Below are positions 54,112-63,033 of a stretch of 64,000 nucleotides of DNA, piece after piece. Under the pieces are notes generated by a model. That model was not told the origin of the DNA. It did no database searches and saw only the letters and a program-made list of their open reading frames with translations. How positions within the stretch are numbered: the stretch's first letter is position 1; each line of letters begins with the position of its first letter. The position numbers and the translations under genes were made by a program. Origin of the DNA: an uncultured Actinomycetes bacterium (GTDB lineage: Bacteria; Actinomycetota; Acidimicrobiia; Acidimicrobiales; RAAP-2); the NCBI GenBank assembly GCA_903924205.1, contig CAIYAP010000006.1, forward strand, positions 1-64,000, given 5' to 3'.

Positions 54112-55754
54112 TCGGGGAGTCCTTCGATAGATAGTCCGGCGGTGGCGAGTTCGCGCCGAGCCATGGCGTAGAAGCTCGCGAGCATCGCAGTGACCTTTTC
54201 GGGTGACCAGCCGCATATCGGGGCGACTCGCTCCGCAATCGCTCGTGCCGCCAGCACGGTAGCCCGGGCATCGTGAAGGTAGGCGCGAGTGCGGCGAGTG
54301 AGGAGGTCGTCGACAGAGACCACCATCTCGTTGGCGCACATCCACTCAAACTCGGCCCAACTGTGGGGGAGTCCGGCGATGGGGGTCTCACCCGCATTGT
54401 TAGCGCGGGCGATGTGCTGCGCAATCTCCGATCCCCGGGTGCCGAAGCGGTGAAAGAGGTACGTCGCAAGAGTGTCAGACCCTGACGGTGCCGAACCGCT
54501 ACCACTGAGAGCGAGGGAGGCAGTGGAGCAACGGCGACGGCGTCCGAGAAAGGAGGCGACTTCATCCACGGTGTCTTCTGCCATCTTGCGGTAAGTGGTC
54601 CATTTCCCGCCGGTGATGTGAATAAGACCGTCATTCGCCGACTCGACCTGGTGGCGACGGGACAGGTCCGCCGTCCGCTCGGAAATAGCCGTGCCGGCTC
54701 GGGGCCTCAACAAAGGTCGAAGTCCCGCCCACACACCGGTGACATCGTCACTGGTCAAGTTGCTACTCGTCGCGGCGTTGACCGCCCTCAGGAGATACGC
54801 GACGTCGTCCGCGGTGCAGAGGGGGGTGTCGATATCGCCGTCGTAGGGGGTGTCGGTCGTTCCGATGAACGTGTGCGCGGAATTGTCGAAGGGAAGGACA
54901 AAGATGCTGCGCCGCTCGCCCGGTACCGGGAAAACGGCAGCCACGTCACAGGGCAAACGATCAGCCGGGACGGTGATATGGACGCCCTTGGCGGGGGTGA
55001 TTCGAGATGGCGCCGTCGCGTCTTCGAGGTGAAAGATGTCATCAGCCCACACGCCCGTGGCATTCACGACCGCTCGAGAAGAAATCTCAAAGTGAGAGTT
55101 GTCGCCGTGGTCAATACCGCTGACGCCAACGACGAGCCCCTCAATATTGCGTGTCAGCCCGGTGACCGAGGCGTAGTTCAGGCACACAGCGCCATGTTCG
55201 TGGGCGGTGCGAGCAAGGGTCAATGCCACTCGCGCATCGTCTCCACGAGCGTCGTAGTACAAGAACCCCGCCACCAATTTGTCCGCACGCAGCGTGGGGA
55301 TATGACCGAGTGCCTCCTCGCGGGTGATCTGGCGATAGCGACGACCGATCCGCCACCCGCCCGTGAGGTCGTACAAGCGCAGCGCCGAGGCATATGCCTT
55401 GGTCACCGTTTTTGAGACCACGCCACCCGAGCCGAAGAGGGGGATGAGAAAGGGAAGGGGGGCGATGAGGTGGGGTGCATTTTTCAGTAAGCGTTGACGT
55501 TCGCGCAGGTTCTCGTACACCAAGCGAAATTCTTTTTGCTGGAGATAACGAAGACCGCCGTGAGCCATCTTGGAGCTCTTCGAACTCGTTCCCGAGCCAA
55601 AGTCGCCCTTGTCGAGCAGCACCACCGATAACCCACGGGCAGCAGCGTCTACCGCGACGCCGGCACCAGTCATGCCCGCCCCAATGACCACGAGGTCGAC
55701 GGTGCCGATCTGGCTCAGACGTTGGCGCTGCACGCTGCGGATGAAGTCCGTCAT
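54108..55754 (-). CDS. glpD: Glycerol-3-phosphate dehydrogenase (FAD, GlpD type)
   Basis: The 548-residue enzyme has the FAD loop VVIGAGMTGAGVAVDAAARG, FGSGTSSKSSKMAHGGLRYLQ, PAKGVHITVP and TSDDVTGVWAGLRPLL, with ITGGKWTTYRKMAEDTVD at the end of the oxidase part. The C-terminal domain (about 420-540) is the GlpD cap. It oxidises glycerol-3-phosphate to DHAP at the membrane and passes electrons to quinone. The ATG at 55754 was chosen as the family start, and a possible ATG lies at 55772. It leads the glp cluster, with ATGA coupling to the AGPS-like gene. Confidence 0.93.
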   Translation of the reverse strand: MTDFIRSVQRQRLSQIGTVDLVVIGAGMTGAGVAVDAAARGLSVVLLDKGDFGSGTSSKSSKMAHGGLRYLQQKEFRLVYENLRERQRLLKNAPHLIAPLPFLIPLFGSGGVVSKTVTKAYASALRLYDLTGGWRIGRRYRQITREEALGHIPTLRADKLVAGFLYYDARGDDARVALTLARTAHEHGAVCLNYASVTGLTRNIEGLVVGVSGIDHGDNSHFEISSRAVVNATGVWADDIFHLEDATAPSRITPAKGVHITVPADRLPCDVAAVFPVPGERRSIFVLPFDNSAHTFIGTTDTPYDGDIDTPLCTADDVAYLLRAVNAATSSNLTSDDVTGVWAGLRPLLRPRAGTAISERTADLSRRHQVESANDGLIHITGGKWTTYRKMAEDTVDEVASFLGRRRRCSTASLALSGSGSAPSGSDTLATYLFHRFGTRGSEIAQHIARANNAGETPIAGLPHSWAEFEWMCANEMVVSVDDLLTRRTRAYLHDARATVLAARAIAERVAPICGWSPEKVTAMLASFYAMARRELATAGLSIEGLPE

Positions 55755-55796
55755 ACGGCCATGTTTCCACACGGTGAGCGTCGCGACCCTCTCCGG

Positions 55797-55802
55797 TAGC
55801 CT
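55797..55802 (+). promoter_or_regulatory. -10 element of the acyl-CoA dehydrogenase-trpD unit
   Basis: TAGCCT, 7-nt spacer, ATG at 55810. Confidence 0.55.
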
Positions 55803-55809
55803 CGCGGGT

Positions 55810-56985
55810 ATGGACTTTGCTCTTTCCGACGAGCTGGCGGCCCTCCAGCAGACCGTCCGCCGATTTGCTCAAGAAAAAGTGGCTCCGCGAGCCCGCGACA
55901 TCGACCAGACCGGGGAGTACCCGCAGGATATTTTCGATGGCCTGCGTGATGCCGACCTGCTGGGTCTCTGCATCCCCGAGGAATATGGCGGTTCCGGTGC
56001 CGGCATCATGGGTTTGACCTTGGCTATCGAAGAAGTCACGAAGTACTCCAATGTCATTGGTTTGATGCTGCTGTTGACGCGTTTGCCGACCGGACCGATC
56101 ATGATCGCTGGGTCCGAGGAGCAAAAACTGAAGTATCTGCCCGGCATCGCGTCAGGCGAGTCGCGCGCCGCCTTTTGCCTCTCGGAGCCAGGCGCGGGTT
56201 CCGACGTTGCCGGCATGCAGTCGCAAGCCATCGCCGACCCCGACGTGCCGGGGGGCTGGATTTTGTCGGGCACCAAGTGCTGGATCAGTGGTGTGTCGCA
56301 AGCGGATTGGTTTACCGTCTTCGCCAAGACGGGCGATCGCGCGTCACGTCACCACGATGCCATCACCGGTTTCATCGTTCCCGCTGATCGACTCGGTGTT
56401 TCACGTCCGCGCGTGGATCGCAAAATGGGCGTCAAGGGTATTGACACCGGTGAAGTGGTCTTTGACAACGTGAAGCTCGGACCTGAGGACGTCATTGGCG
56501 CGGTGGGTGGATTCCGGCTGGCCATGCTGGGCCTGAACGCCATGCGCCCCATCGTGGCCGCGCGCGGTATAGGTCTGGCCGAAGGTGCACTCATGTACGC
56601 CACTGAGTACGTCAAGAATCGTGCCGCCTTCGGCAGCACGATTGCTCACATGCAAGGCATCCAATGGGAAATTGCGAAGTGCGCCACGGAGATTGAAGCC
56701 GCTCGCTTGCTCACCTATCGCGCGGCGTGGCTGGCTGACCAGGGCAAGTTCACGAAGGAATACGTGCCCATGCTGTCGATGAGCAAGTACTACGCGGCCG
56801 AAGTAGCCGTCAAGGCCTCCGGGCTGGCGGTGCAACTTCTCGGCGCGGCGGGCTACATGGAAGAGCACCCCACCGAACAGTGGTATCGAGACGCGCGTCA
56901 GCTCACCATCGTGGAAGGCACCAGCCAGATTCAACTCGGGCTCATCGCGAAGGGCGTCTTAGGCCACGACATGTGGTGGGATTAA
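55810..56985 (+). CDS. Acyl-CoA dehydrogenase
   Basis: The 391-residue flavoprotein has ALQQTVRRFAQEKVAPRARD, AFCLSEPGAGSDVAGM, TKCWISGVSQADWFTVFAKT, GIDTGEVVFDNVKLGPEDVIG and the C-terminal QLLGAAGYMEEHPTEQWYRD. A late EGTSQIQ follows. The catalytic Glu of short- and medium-chain enzymes is consistent with the position in YMEEHP. It oxidises acyl-CoA to enoyl-CoA. The frame extends upstream, but the leaderless promoter fixes the start. trpD begins at the next base after its stop. Confidence 0.9.
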   Translation: MDFALSDELAALQQTVRRFAQEKVAPRARDIDQTGEYPQDIFDGLRDADLLGLCIPEEYGGSGAGIMGLTLAIEEVTKYSNVIGLMLLLTRLPTGPIMIAGSEEQKLKYLPGIASGESRAAFCLSEPGAGSDVAGMQSQAIADPDVPGGWILSGTKCWISGVSQADWFTVFAKTGDRASRHHDAITGFIVPADRLGVSRPRVDRKMGVKGIDTGEVVFDNVKLGPEDVIGAVGGFRLAMLGLNAMRPIVAARGIGLAEGALMYATEYVKNRAAFGSTIAHMQGIQWEIAKCATEIEAARLLTYRAAWLADQGKFTKEYVPMLSMSKYYAAEVAVKASGLAVQLLGAAGYMEEHPTEQWYRDARQLTIVEGTSQIQLGLIAKGVLGHDMWWD

Positions 56986-58008
56986 GTGTCCGAGTTTTTG
57001 AACTCGGCGCTTCTGCAGCGACTCGTGAATGGCGCCGAACTTGACCGTTCTGAAGCGCACGATGCCTTGGCTGACATCTTGGCGGGCTCGGTCGATCCTC
57101 TCCTTGTCGCGTCATTCGTCACCTCGCTGACGACGCGAAATGTCACGGCAGACGAGATGACCGGGTTCGTCGACGCCATGATGGCCGTGGGTACTCGAGT
57201 CGACGTCCCCGACGGCGCCATTGACATCGTGGGCACCGGCGGAGATCTCAGCCACAGTGTGAATGTCTCAACGATGGCCGCCCTGACGGTGGCGGGCGCT
57301 GGTGTACCCGTCGCCAAACATGGCAACCGTGCGGCGTCATCATCAGTCGGGACGGCGGATGTCCTCGAAGGGCTGGGAGTGGTCTTGGAGCAATCGCCCG
57401 AGACGGTGCGTCGCAGCATCGATGAGTGCAATTTCGGTTTTTGTTTTGCGCCCGTCTTCCATCCGGCTCTCCGTCACCTCGCCCCTATTCGTCGGACCTT
57501 GGGTTTTCGCACGGTGTTTAACTTCCTCGGCCCACTCGCGTCGCCGGCACAAGTTCGTCGGGGCCTCTTTGGCGTCTCCGACAAGACCGCGCTTGATCGC
57601 ATGGCGCATGTACTTCGCTCACGTGGGGTCATTGACGCGCTCTGTGTGTATTCGGACGATGGCCTCGACGAAATCTCGATCGGCGCTCCCTCGACGTGGG
57701 TGCGCATCACTGATGGGGAGATTCGAACGGAGCGCTTCGATCCCGCGTCGGTGAATATGTCTCATTCGCTCTCGGAAATCCGTGGTGGCGATCTCGCTAC
57801 CAACGTGCGTGCCGTGGAGGAATACCTCGCCGGCAAGGAGGGCGCCGTTGCGGACATCGTGTCCGTCAATGCCGCCGCCGCACTCATCGTGGCAGGTGTC
57901 ACTCGTTCGATGGCCGATGGCATCGAGATCGCTCGTCATTCGGTTCGCTCGGGGCGGGCGGGCGACGTGCTGTCACACGCGGTCGCCGTCTCACGCACGA
58001 CCCCGTAG
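56986..58008 (+). CDS. trpD: Anthranilate phosphoribosyltransferase
   Basis: The 340-residue enzyme couples anthranilate with PRPP in tryptophan synthesis. Visible sites are DIVGTGGDLSHSVNVSTMAAL (PRPP-binding GTGGD), KHGNRAASSSVGTADVLEGLG, APVFHPALRHLAPIRRTLGFRTVFNFLGPL and DGLDEIS. The GTG start directly follows the TAA of the acyl-CoA dehydrogenase. No other trp gene is adjacent. Confidence 0.95.
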   Translation: MSEFLNSALLQRLVNGAELDRSEAHDALADILAGSVDPLLVASFVTSLTTRNVTADEMTGFVDAMMAVGTRVDVPDGAIDIVGTGGDLSHSVNVSTMAALTVAGAGVPVAKHGNRAASSSVGTADVLEGLGVVLEQSPETVRRSIDECNFGFCFAPVFHPALRHLAPIRRTLGFRTVFNFLGPLASPAQVRRGLFGVSDKTALDRMAHVLRSRGVIDALCVYSDDGLDEISIGAPSTWVRITDGEIRTERFDPASVNMSHSLSEIRGGDLATNVRAVEEYLAGKEGAVADIVSVNAAAALIVAGVTRSMADGIEIARHSVRSGRAGDVLSHAVAVSRTTP

Positions 58009-58019
58009 GGCGCCTGCGG

Positions 58020-58025
58020 TAGCGT
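58020..58025 (+). promoter_or_regulatory. -10 element of the CoA-transferase gene
   Basis: TAGCGT, 6-nt spacer, ATG at 58032. Confidence 0.5.
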
Positions 58026-58031
58026 CTCGGC

Positions 58032-59174
58032 ATGTCTGGTCCACTGTCAGGTATTCGCATTGTGGAGCTCGCCGGTATCGGCCCCTCGCCCTATGGAGCG
58101 ATGTTGCTCGCCGACTTGGGTGCCACGGTGATTCGTCTCGAACGGGGGGTTGACGACGCACCGGCGACTCCTCACTTTGACGTTCTCAACCGCTCTCGCC
58201 CGTCGGTGGCGGTCGATCTCAAGTCGCCCGCCGGTGTCGACTTAGTTCGCGAGCTCATCGAGAGCGCTGATGCGCTCATCGAAGGTTTTCGCCCGGGTGT
58301 GGCGGAGCGCCTGGGGGTGGGCCCCGGGGACCTTCTCCCCATCAACCCTCGACTCGTCTACGGACGGATGACGGGATGGGGTCAAGATGGGCCCCTCGCT
58401 CAGCGTGCCGGCCATGACATCAACTACATCGCCCTCTCAGGAGCCCTGTGGTCCATCGGTCGCGAAGGTGAGCGACCCGTGCCGCCACTCAACTTGGTCG
58501 GCGACTTCGGCGGTGGTGGCTTAGTGCTCGCCTTTGGTCTCCTCGCTGCCATCTTGTCGGCACGCACCACTGGGCAGGGCCAAGTGGTGGACGCCGCCAT
58601 GGTGGACGGCTCGGCATCTCTGATGGCCATGACGTATTCGTTCATGGGTGCAGGTTTTTGGCGTGAGGAACGCGGTACCAATATCCTCGACACGGGAGCG
58701 CCGTTTTACGACGTCTACGACACTGCCGATGGGCGCTACATCGCGGTAGGGGCCATCGAACCCCAGTTTTACCAGGAGCTACTAGACGGCCTCGAACTCG
58801 ACCCGAGCTCGTTGCCCCCGCAGATGAGCCGTGATAGCTGGCCCGAGCTGCGCGAGATTTTCGCGGCGCGCTTCGCGACCAAGACGAGAGATGAATGGGA
58901 AGCAATATTCATTGATCGAGATGCCTGCGTGACACCGGTACTGTCGCCGAGCGAAGCGGTTGCGTACGGCCATAATCAGCAGCGAGAAACTTTCGTCACG
59001 CAGCCCGTGGCTCAACCCGCCCCCATTCCGCGCTTCTCGGCGACACCCGGTGCGATCTCGTCGCCGCCACTGGCGCCGGGGTCGCAGACCACTGCGGGAT
59101 TGACCTCGTGGGGTTTGTCGCCAGAGGCGATCGCGAGGTTCCGCGAGCGTGGCGCCTTTGGATCTAGACCGTAA
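58032..59174 (+). CDS. Class III CoA-transferase / alpha-methylacyl-CoA racemase family
   Basis: The 380-residue protein begins IRIVELAGIGPSPYGAMLLADLG, then ADALIEGFRPGVAERLG and GRMTGWGQDGPLAQRAGHDINY with the family's Asp, and later MVDGSASLM. AMACR-like members epimerise 2-methylacyl-CoAs in branched fatty acid or sterol breakdown. Others transfer CoA. The nearby acyl-CoA dehydrogenase fits a branched-chain or fatty acid role. The 3' end overlaps the converging small gene by 11 bp. Confidence 0.87.
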   Translation: MSGPLSGIRIVELAGIGPSPYGAMLLADLGATVIRLERGVDDAPATPHFDVLNRSRPSVAVDLKSPAGVDLVRELIESADALIEGFRPGVAERLGVGPGDLLPINPRLVYGRMTGWGQDGPLAQRAGHDINYIALSGALWSIGREGERPVPPLNLVGDFGGGGLVLAFGLLAAILSARTTGQGQVVDAAMVDGSASLMAMTYSFMGAGFWREERGTNILDTGAPFYDVYDTADGRYIAVGAIEPQFYQELLDGLELDPSSLPPQMSRDSWPELREIFAARFATKTRDEWEAIFIDRDACVTPVLSPSEAVAYGHNQQRETFVTQPVAQPAPIPRFSATPGAISSPPLAPGSQTTAGLTSWGLSPEAIARFRERGAFGSRP

Positions 59175-59400
59175 CGACGGGGCAGGTCAAGGTGCGGGTG
59201 ATTCCGCCGACTTGCTGCAGTGCCGCAATCACATTCTGTCCGAGAGCGTCAAGGCTCTCGGCTCCACAGCGCACGATGACGTCGTAGGGACCGGTGATTT
59301 CATTCGCTTCAGTGACGCCCGTCACGGTGCGTGCGGCCCGCACGACGTCGGCGGCCTTTCCTACTTCAGTCTGAATCAAGATGTAGGCGGTGACGGACAT
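59164..59400 (-). CDS. Lrp/AsnC ligand-binding-domain-only protein
   Basis: The 78-residue protein is a RAM-type ligand-binding domain (TAYILIQTEVGKAADVV, VTGVTEANEITGPYDVIVRC, LTCPVVTV) without the N-terminal DNA-binding part. It may be a small regulator or sensor. An AAGGGAG Shine-Dalgarno site precedes the ATG. Confidence 0.82.
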   Translation of the reverse strand: MSVTAYILIQTEVGKAADVVRAARTVTGVTEANEITGPYDVIVRCGAESLDALGQNVIAALQQVGGITRTLTCPVVTV

Positions 59401-59452
59401 GTCGCTCCCTTACTGGCGTTCTTGCCATTGTGCCACCACTGGGGGCCACGCG

Positions 59453-59695
59453 CTAGGACAGGGACCAAAAGCTAGGTCCGCCACCGCGGCTGCCGCCGAT
59501 GTGCCACTGGTGACACACGGGACAGCGATAAGTGTCGAGTTCGACTCGGTCTCGCGACCACGCGGCTTGGGCGGCCTGCTGAGCTTCACCTTGCGTTCGA
59601 TATTGCTGTTTGGGGCTGCCATCAACTTTCACGTGGCTGTTCACCGAGGGCGGACGCGGGGTGTCGTTTCGAGGTCGTCGAGGTCGCCGCGCCAT
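59453..59695 (-). CDS. Small zinc-ribbon-like protein
   Basis: The 80-residue protein is basic at the start and has CPVCHQWHIG. That motif (CxxC with a following Trp-His) is seen in small actinobacterial proteins, probably binding zinc. It is of unknown function. The start is set by the TAACCT -10 6 nt upstream. Confidence 0.65.
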   Translation of the reverse strand: MARRPRRPRNDTPRPPSVNSHVKVDGSPKQQYRTQGEAQQAAQAAWSRDRVELDTYRCPVCHQWHIGGSRGGGPSFWSLS

Positions 59696-59733
59696 GTGCG
59701 TAGGTTACCGAGCAACCTTCTAGCCTTGCGTCA
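59696..59733. promoter_or_regulatory. Back-to-back leaderless promoters at 59.7 kb
   Basis: TAACCT (59702-59707, minus) lies 6 nt before the ATG at 59695. TAGCCT (59721-59726, plus) lies 7 nt before the GTG at 59734. The starts are 38 bp apart. Confidence 0.6.
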
Positions 59734-60030
59734 GTGACCATGATTCCTGACACCATCGAGCAGATTGTCACGACCCCACGGGTCGATGAGGGCGATCACG
59801 AGCGTTTCACACACATCGTTCTCGAGGGTTTTCACACCGGCGATGACGAAGACGACAGCGAATTCGTGTCCGTCGGTAACTCCGTTGTCGACGGGATGAT
59901 TAACCAAACCCCCGTGAAAGCACTATGCGGCAAAATTTGGGTTCCGGGCCGTGACCCCGGAAAATATCCCGTGTGCCCAACTTGCAAAGAGATTGCGATA
60001 TCGCTCGGCTGGAGCGTTCCTGGCGCTTAG
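59734..60030 (+). CDS. DUF3039 protein
   Basis: The 98-residue protein matches DUF3039, a small actinobacterial family. FTHIVLEGFHTGDDEDDSEF, VKALCGKIWVPGRDPGKYPVCPTCKEI and the CxxC in the tail suggest zinc binding. The GTG at 59734 is leaderless, and an ATG follows two codons on. Its TAG interlocks with the converging TAA as TTAG. Confidence 0.87.
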   Translation: MTMIPDTIEQIVTTPRVDEGDHERFTHIVLEGFHTGDDEDDSEFVSVGNSVVDGMINQTPVKALCGKIWVPGRDPGKYPVCPTCKEIAISLGWSVPGA

Positions 60031-60806
60031 GGGCGAAGTCGCTCTTCGAAGAAGGCCATGACCTGCTCGAGAGCTTTTTGGGTGGGCGACTCGGGATTCG
60101 TTCCGAGATCCTCGGTCAGAACTGAATGCGCATCACGCCGGTAGCCCCAGGGATTCGCCTCTGAGGAATCGATCTCAATTCCAATAAAGCCCTCACCAAG
60201 TTCCTGGCGAAGGCGAGCGAAGCGTTCGGCGGGCACGTAGGCGTCGCCGGTGAATCGAAGACCCAACACGCACGCGCCGTTAGCGACCCTCTCTTTGACC
60301 TCAGCCAGTTGCCGGTCGCTGATGCCGAGTGCTCGCTTTGAGCGCCGGCGGGGTCCGATTGGGAGCGAAGGCTGCGACAAAACGGGCGCGGCCACAATGG
60401 GGTCGGTCATCATGGCGAGGCCGAAGCCCCCCGTGAGACACATTCCGACAACTCCCACGGGAAGGTCGGGAGACACGTAGTGACAGAGGTCGGTAAGCCA
60501 CGCGGTGATGCGACTTGGCTTCTTGGTAGCGAAGAGTGTGAACTCTCGTGAAATACAGGCGCGAAGGATTTGGTGATTCGCGTACCGAGACGTCGGTTCT
60601 CGCCCGTCATCGCCAAAGAGGTGAGGCATCACAACTCGAAAACCGCGGCTCGCGGTGTGGCGGGCGAAGTTGGCCACCAGTGGAGTGATGCCCGGGATCT
60701 CGGACAGCACGATGACAACCGGGCCATCACCAATCTCGAAAACCGTTCGCGTGTCACCGCGAAGAGTTATTGAGCTGGACGAAAAGTCGGACAAGGCGTC
60801 TTTCAT
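60027..60806 (-). CDS. Dienelactone hydrolase family protein
   Basis: The 259-residue alpha/beta-hydrolase has VVIVLSEIPGITPLV, ASRGFRVVMPHLFG, GVVGMCLTGGFGLAM with a nucleophile Cys (GxCxGG), and a late acidic and His pair (FTGDAYVP, YRRDAH). Dienelactone hydrolase opens lactones of aromatic degradation, but many members act on other esters. It is leadered: a TAGCCT lies about 21 nt upstream, with a GAGGGGGA Shine-Dalgarno site in the leader. Confidence 0.82.
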   Translation of the reverse strand: MKDALSDFSSSSITLRGDTRTVFEIGDGPVVIVLSEIPGITPLVANFARHTASRGFRVVMPHLFGDDGREPTSRYANHQILRACISREFTLFATKKPSRITAWLTDLCHYVSPDLPVGVVGMCLTGGFGLAMMTDPIVAAPVLSQPSLPIGPRRRSKRALGISDRQLAEVKERVANGACVLGLRFTGDAYVPAERFARLRQELGEGFIGIEIDSSEANPWGYRRDAHSVLTEDLGTNPESPTQKALEQVMAFFEERLRP

Positions 60807-60861
60807 GGCGGTTCCCCCTCGCCCCGTAGGCTAGACAGAGCCGACGACGAAAGGGGGGTTC

Positions 60862-61536
60862 ATGAAAGTTTTGTGTATTCGCCATCACGATGAAGACGAC
60901 GCAGGACTCATTGCCGACGCCCTTATCGAGCGTGGCGCTTCGGTCACCACCGTGCTTGTTTCTGATTCATCGCACCTTCCGTCGACGCAAGACTGGGACT
61001 TCGTGGTCATTTTGGGTTCCAAACATGCGACCTACGACCCTGACGTCGAAGAAAGGTTCTTCGCTGCCGAAATGCAATTCATTCGAGACATCGATGCCCG
61101 GGGCGTCGGGATTCTCGGAATCTGTTTTGGGGGCCAGGCCCTGTGTCGCGCCTTTGGCGGCAGTGTCCAAAAAGCTCCCGAGGGCGAAGTCGGTTGGTTC
61201 CTCGTTACCCCGACGGAGGACTCGCCTATTTCACCGGGTCCCTGGTTTGAGTTTCATTTCGACCGCTGTACCTTGCCGGATGGGGCTATCACGTGGGCTC
61301 ACACGGATCGCGCAGTTCAAGCTTTTTCAATTGGCCGCCACGTGGGGACCCAATTTCATCCGGAGATCGATGCGCGCCAACTGCGCGTGTGGATGTCAAC
61401 CGACGGTGACGATGTCCGAACGCTAGGACTCGACCCCGAATCTCTCATCAGCCAAACGCTGGCCGAGGAACCGAGTGCGCGCGAGCGTGCCCGTGATCTG
61501 GTCACCGTGGCCCTACAGCAAGCAGGTCTCGCATGA
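60862..61536 (+). CDS. Type 1 glutamine amidotransferase
   Basis: The 224-residue protein carries the class I GATase triad: nucleophile Cys in GICFGGQAL (about residue 94), then His and Glu in QFHPEID. It is free-standing, with no synthase partner domain, and may act on a small molecule or peptide. An AAAGGGGGGT Shine-Dalgarno site precedes the ATG. The stop overlaps the methyltransferase start by 4 bp. Confidence 0.86.
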   Translation: MKVLCIRHHDEDDAGLIADALIERGASVTTVLVSDSSHLPSTQDWDFVVILGSKHATYDPDVEERFFAAEMQFIRDIDARGVGILGICFGGQALCRAFGGSVQKAPEGEVGWFLVTPTEDSPISPGPWFEFHFDRCTLPDGAITWAHTDRAVQAFSIGRHVGTQFHPEIDARQLRVWMSTDGDDVRTLGLDPESLISQTLAEEPSARERARDLVTVALQQAGLA

Positions 61537-62723
61537 GCGAATCCGTCCACATCGATCGTGCCGCCGTGGGCGGAGCCGTTGGTCGCCTTGGCGACGGACG
61601 TGCCGTCTTCGTGCGTGGCGCACTCCCGGGGGAAGAGGTCGAGGTCGAGGTCACTGAAGACCACGCCACCTACGCGCGCGGCCGCGTGTCGAAAGTTCTG
61701 CAGGCCTCCGCTGAGCGCGTGGCCCCCTTCTGCCCCTACGCCCATCCCACGGGCTGCGGAGGTTGCGACTTGGCGCACGCTTCGCCTGCTGCCCAACGCG
61801 AATGGAAGGAATCAGTGGCGGCCGACCAGTTACGCCGCCTCGGCTCTATTGAGCAAACGGTGCAATTGCAGACCGTCGAACCTGCCCTCCACGGGCGAAC
61901 TCGCATCCGCTGCCAAGTCGATGAGACGGGCCACTTGGCCTTTCGCCGTGCCGCGTCATCAGAGCTGATTTGCATTAATAGCTGTCCCGCGTCGGATGAA
62001 CGTTTCAGCGAAGCCCTGACGGCTGACTGGATTGGCGCACAGGAAGTCGAGCTGCGTGCGCTGGGCGACGAAGAGCCGTATGCCGTGGTTACTTTGGCTG
62101 ACGGTCAGGTCGTCACCAGTGACTTGGACGGACTCATCGATGAGGAAGCTCGTCGCAGTCACGTCGTCGTGGGGCGGCATCGTTTTCGCGTGTCGGCAGG
62201 TTCTTTCTGGCAGGCTCATCGAGAGGCACCTCACGTCCTCACTGACGCGGTGATGAAGGCGGCCAATGTCGGGCGGGGCGACAGCGTTGTTGACTTGTAC
62301 AGCGGCGTTGGACTGTTCGCGGTGCCACTCGCCGTGGCGGTCGGTCCCACCGGAAAAGTCGTGACCATCGAAGCGGGCTCCTCGTCGGTGGGTGATGCGC
62401 GTCGAAATGCTGCGGATTACCCGCAGATCACCGTTCGCAAGGCACGCGTGAACGCCAATTCGGTTCGCGACGTGATTACGGCCGAGTCCGTCGTGGTCTT
62501 AGACCCGCCGCGAACGGGAGCGGACAAAGGTGCGATCAACGAGATCGTGAGGATTCAGCCCCGTCGCATTGTCTACGTCAGCTGCGATATTGCCACCTTG
62601 GCGCGAGACCTCAAAACTTTGACGGCGGCGGGCTATCGAATTTCCAGCTTTAGGACTTTCGACCTTTTTCCGCAAACAGAGCACGTCGAAGCCGTCGTCA
62701 CGCTTGATAGGAACCCTCGTTAG
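61533..62723 (+). CDS. TrmA/RumA-type RNA (uracil-5-)-methyltransferase
   Basis: The 396-residue enzyme has a TRAM-like start (about 5-55) and an iron-sulfur-type Cys group in FCPYAHPTGCGGCDLAH. A SAM-binding fold has DLYSGVGLFAVPLAVAV, DPPRTGADKG, VYVSCDIATLARD with the catalytic Cys, and the end FPQTEHVEAVVTL. It methylates a uridine in rRNA or tRNA. The exact site is not deducible. It is co-translated with the GATase. Confidence 0.9.
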   Translation: MSESVHIDRAAVGGAVGRLGDGRAVFVRGALPGEEVEVEVTEDHATYARGRVSKVLQASAERVAPFCPYAHPTGCGGCDLAHASPAAQREWKESVAADQLRRLGSIEQTVQLQTVEPALHGRTRIRCQVDETGHLAFRRAASSELICINSCPASDERFSEALTADWIGAQEVELRALGDEEPYAVVTLADGQVVTSDLDGLIDEEARRSHVVVGRHRFRVSAGSFWQAHREAPHVLTDAVMKAANVGRGDSVVDLYSGVGLFAVPLAVAVGPTGKVVTIEAGSSSVGDARRNAADYPQITVRKARVNANSVRDVITAESVVVLDPPRTGADKGAINEIVRIQPRRIVYVSCDIATLARDLKTLTAAGYRISSFRTFDLFPQTEHVEAVVTLDRNPR

Positions 62724-62754
62724 GTAGAGAATGGAAGCAACCAAGGAGGCTTCC

Positions 62755-63033
62755 ATGTCCGTCAAATTAGACAACCGCCAGCATCACACTCTCGAGCGAA
62801 TCTTCGCTCACCCCATCGCTCATAATTTGTACTGGAACGAAGTCGAACACTTGCTCAGTGACGTGGGGGACGTGGGGCAAACGCACACCGGCCACTTCAG
62901 CATCACCATCAATGGTGTGGCCAAAGTGGTGACTGGCCGGCGTAATCGAGAACTGTCGGCTGACCAAGTGATGGAGCTTCGCCACATCCTCTCCGAGTTC
63001 CACATCACTCCCGAGGTGACCGGACGTGCGTAG
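62755..63033 (+). CDS. HicA-like small protein
   Basis: The 92-residue protein starts at the ATG preceded by AAGGAGG 5-6 nt upstream. Residues LERIFAHPIAHNLYWNEVEHLLSDVGDV and HFSITINGVAKVV resemble the dsRNA-binding-like fold of HicA mRNA interferases, and QVMELRHILSEF fits the C-terminal helix. No HicB antitoxin gene is next to it, so a toxin function is doubtful. The stop overlaps the next start by 8 bp. Confidence 0.6.
   Translation: MSVKLDNRQHHTLERIFAHPIAHNLYWNEVEHLLSDVGDVGQTHTGHFSITINGVAKVVTGRRNRELSADQVMELRHILSEFHITPEVTGRA

Noticed and set aside
60862..62723. GATase and methyltransferase as a new nucleic-acid-modification pair
   Set aside because: Each matches an ordinary family, and the only link is a 4-bp overlap, which is common throughout this window.
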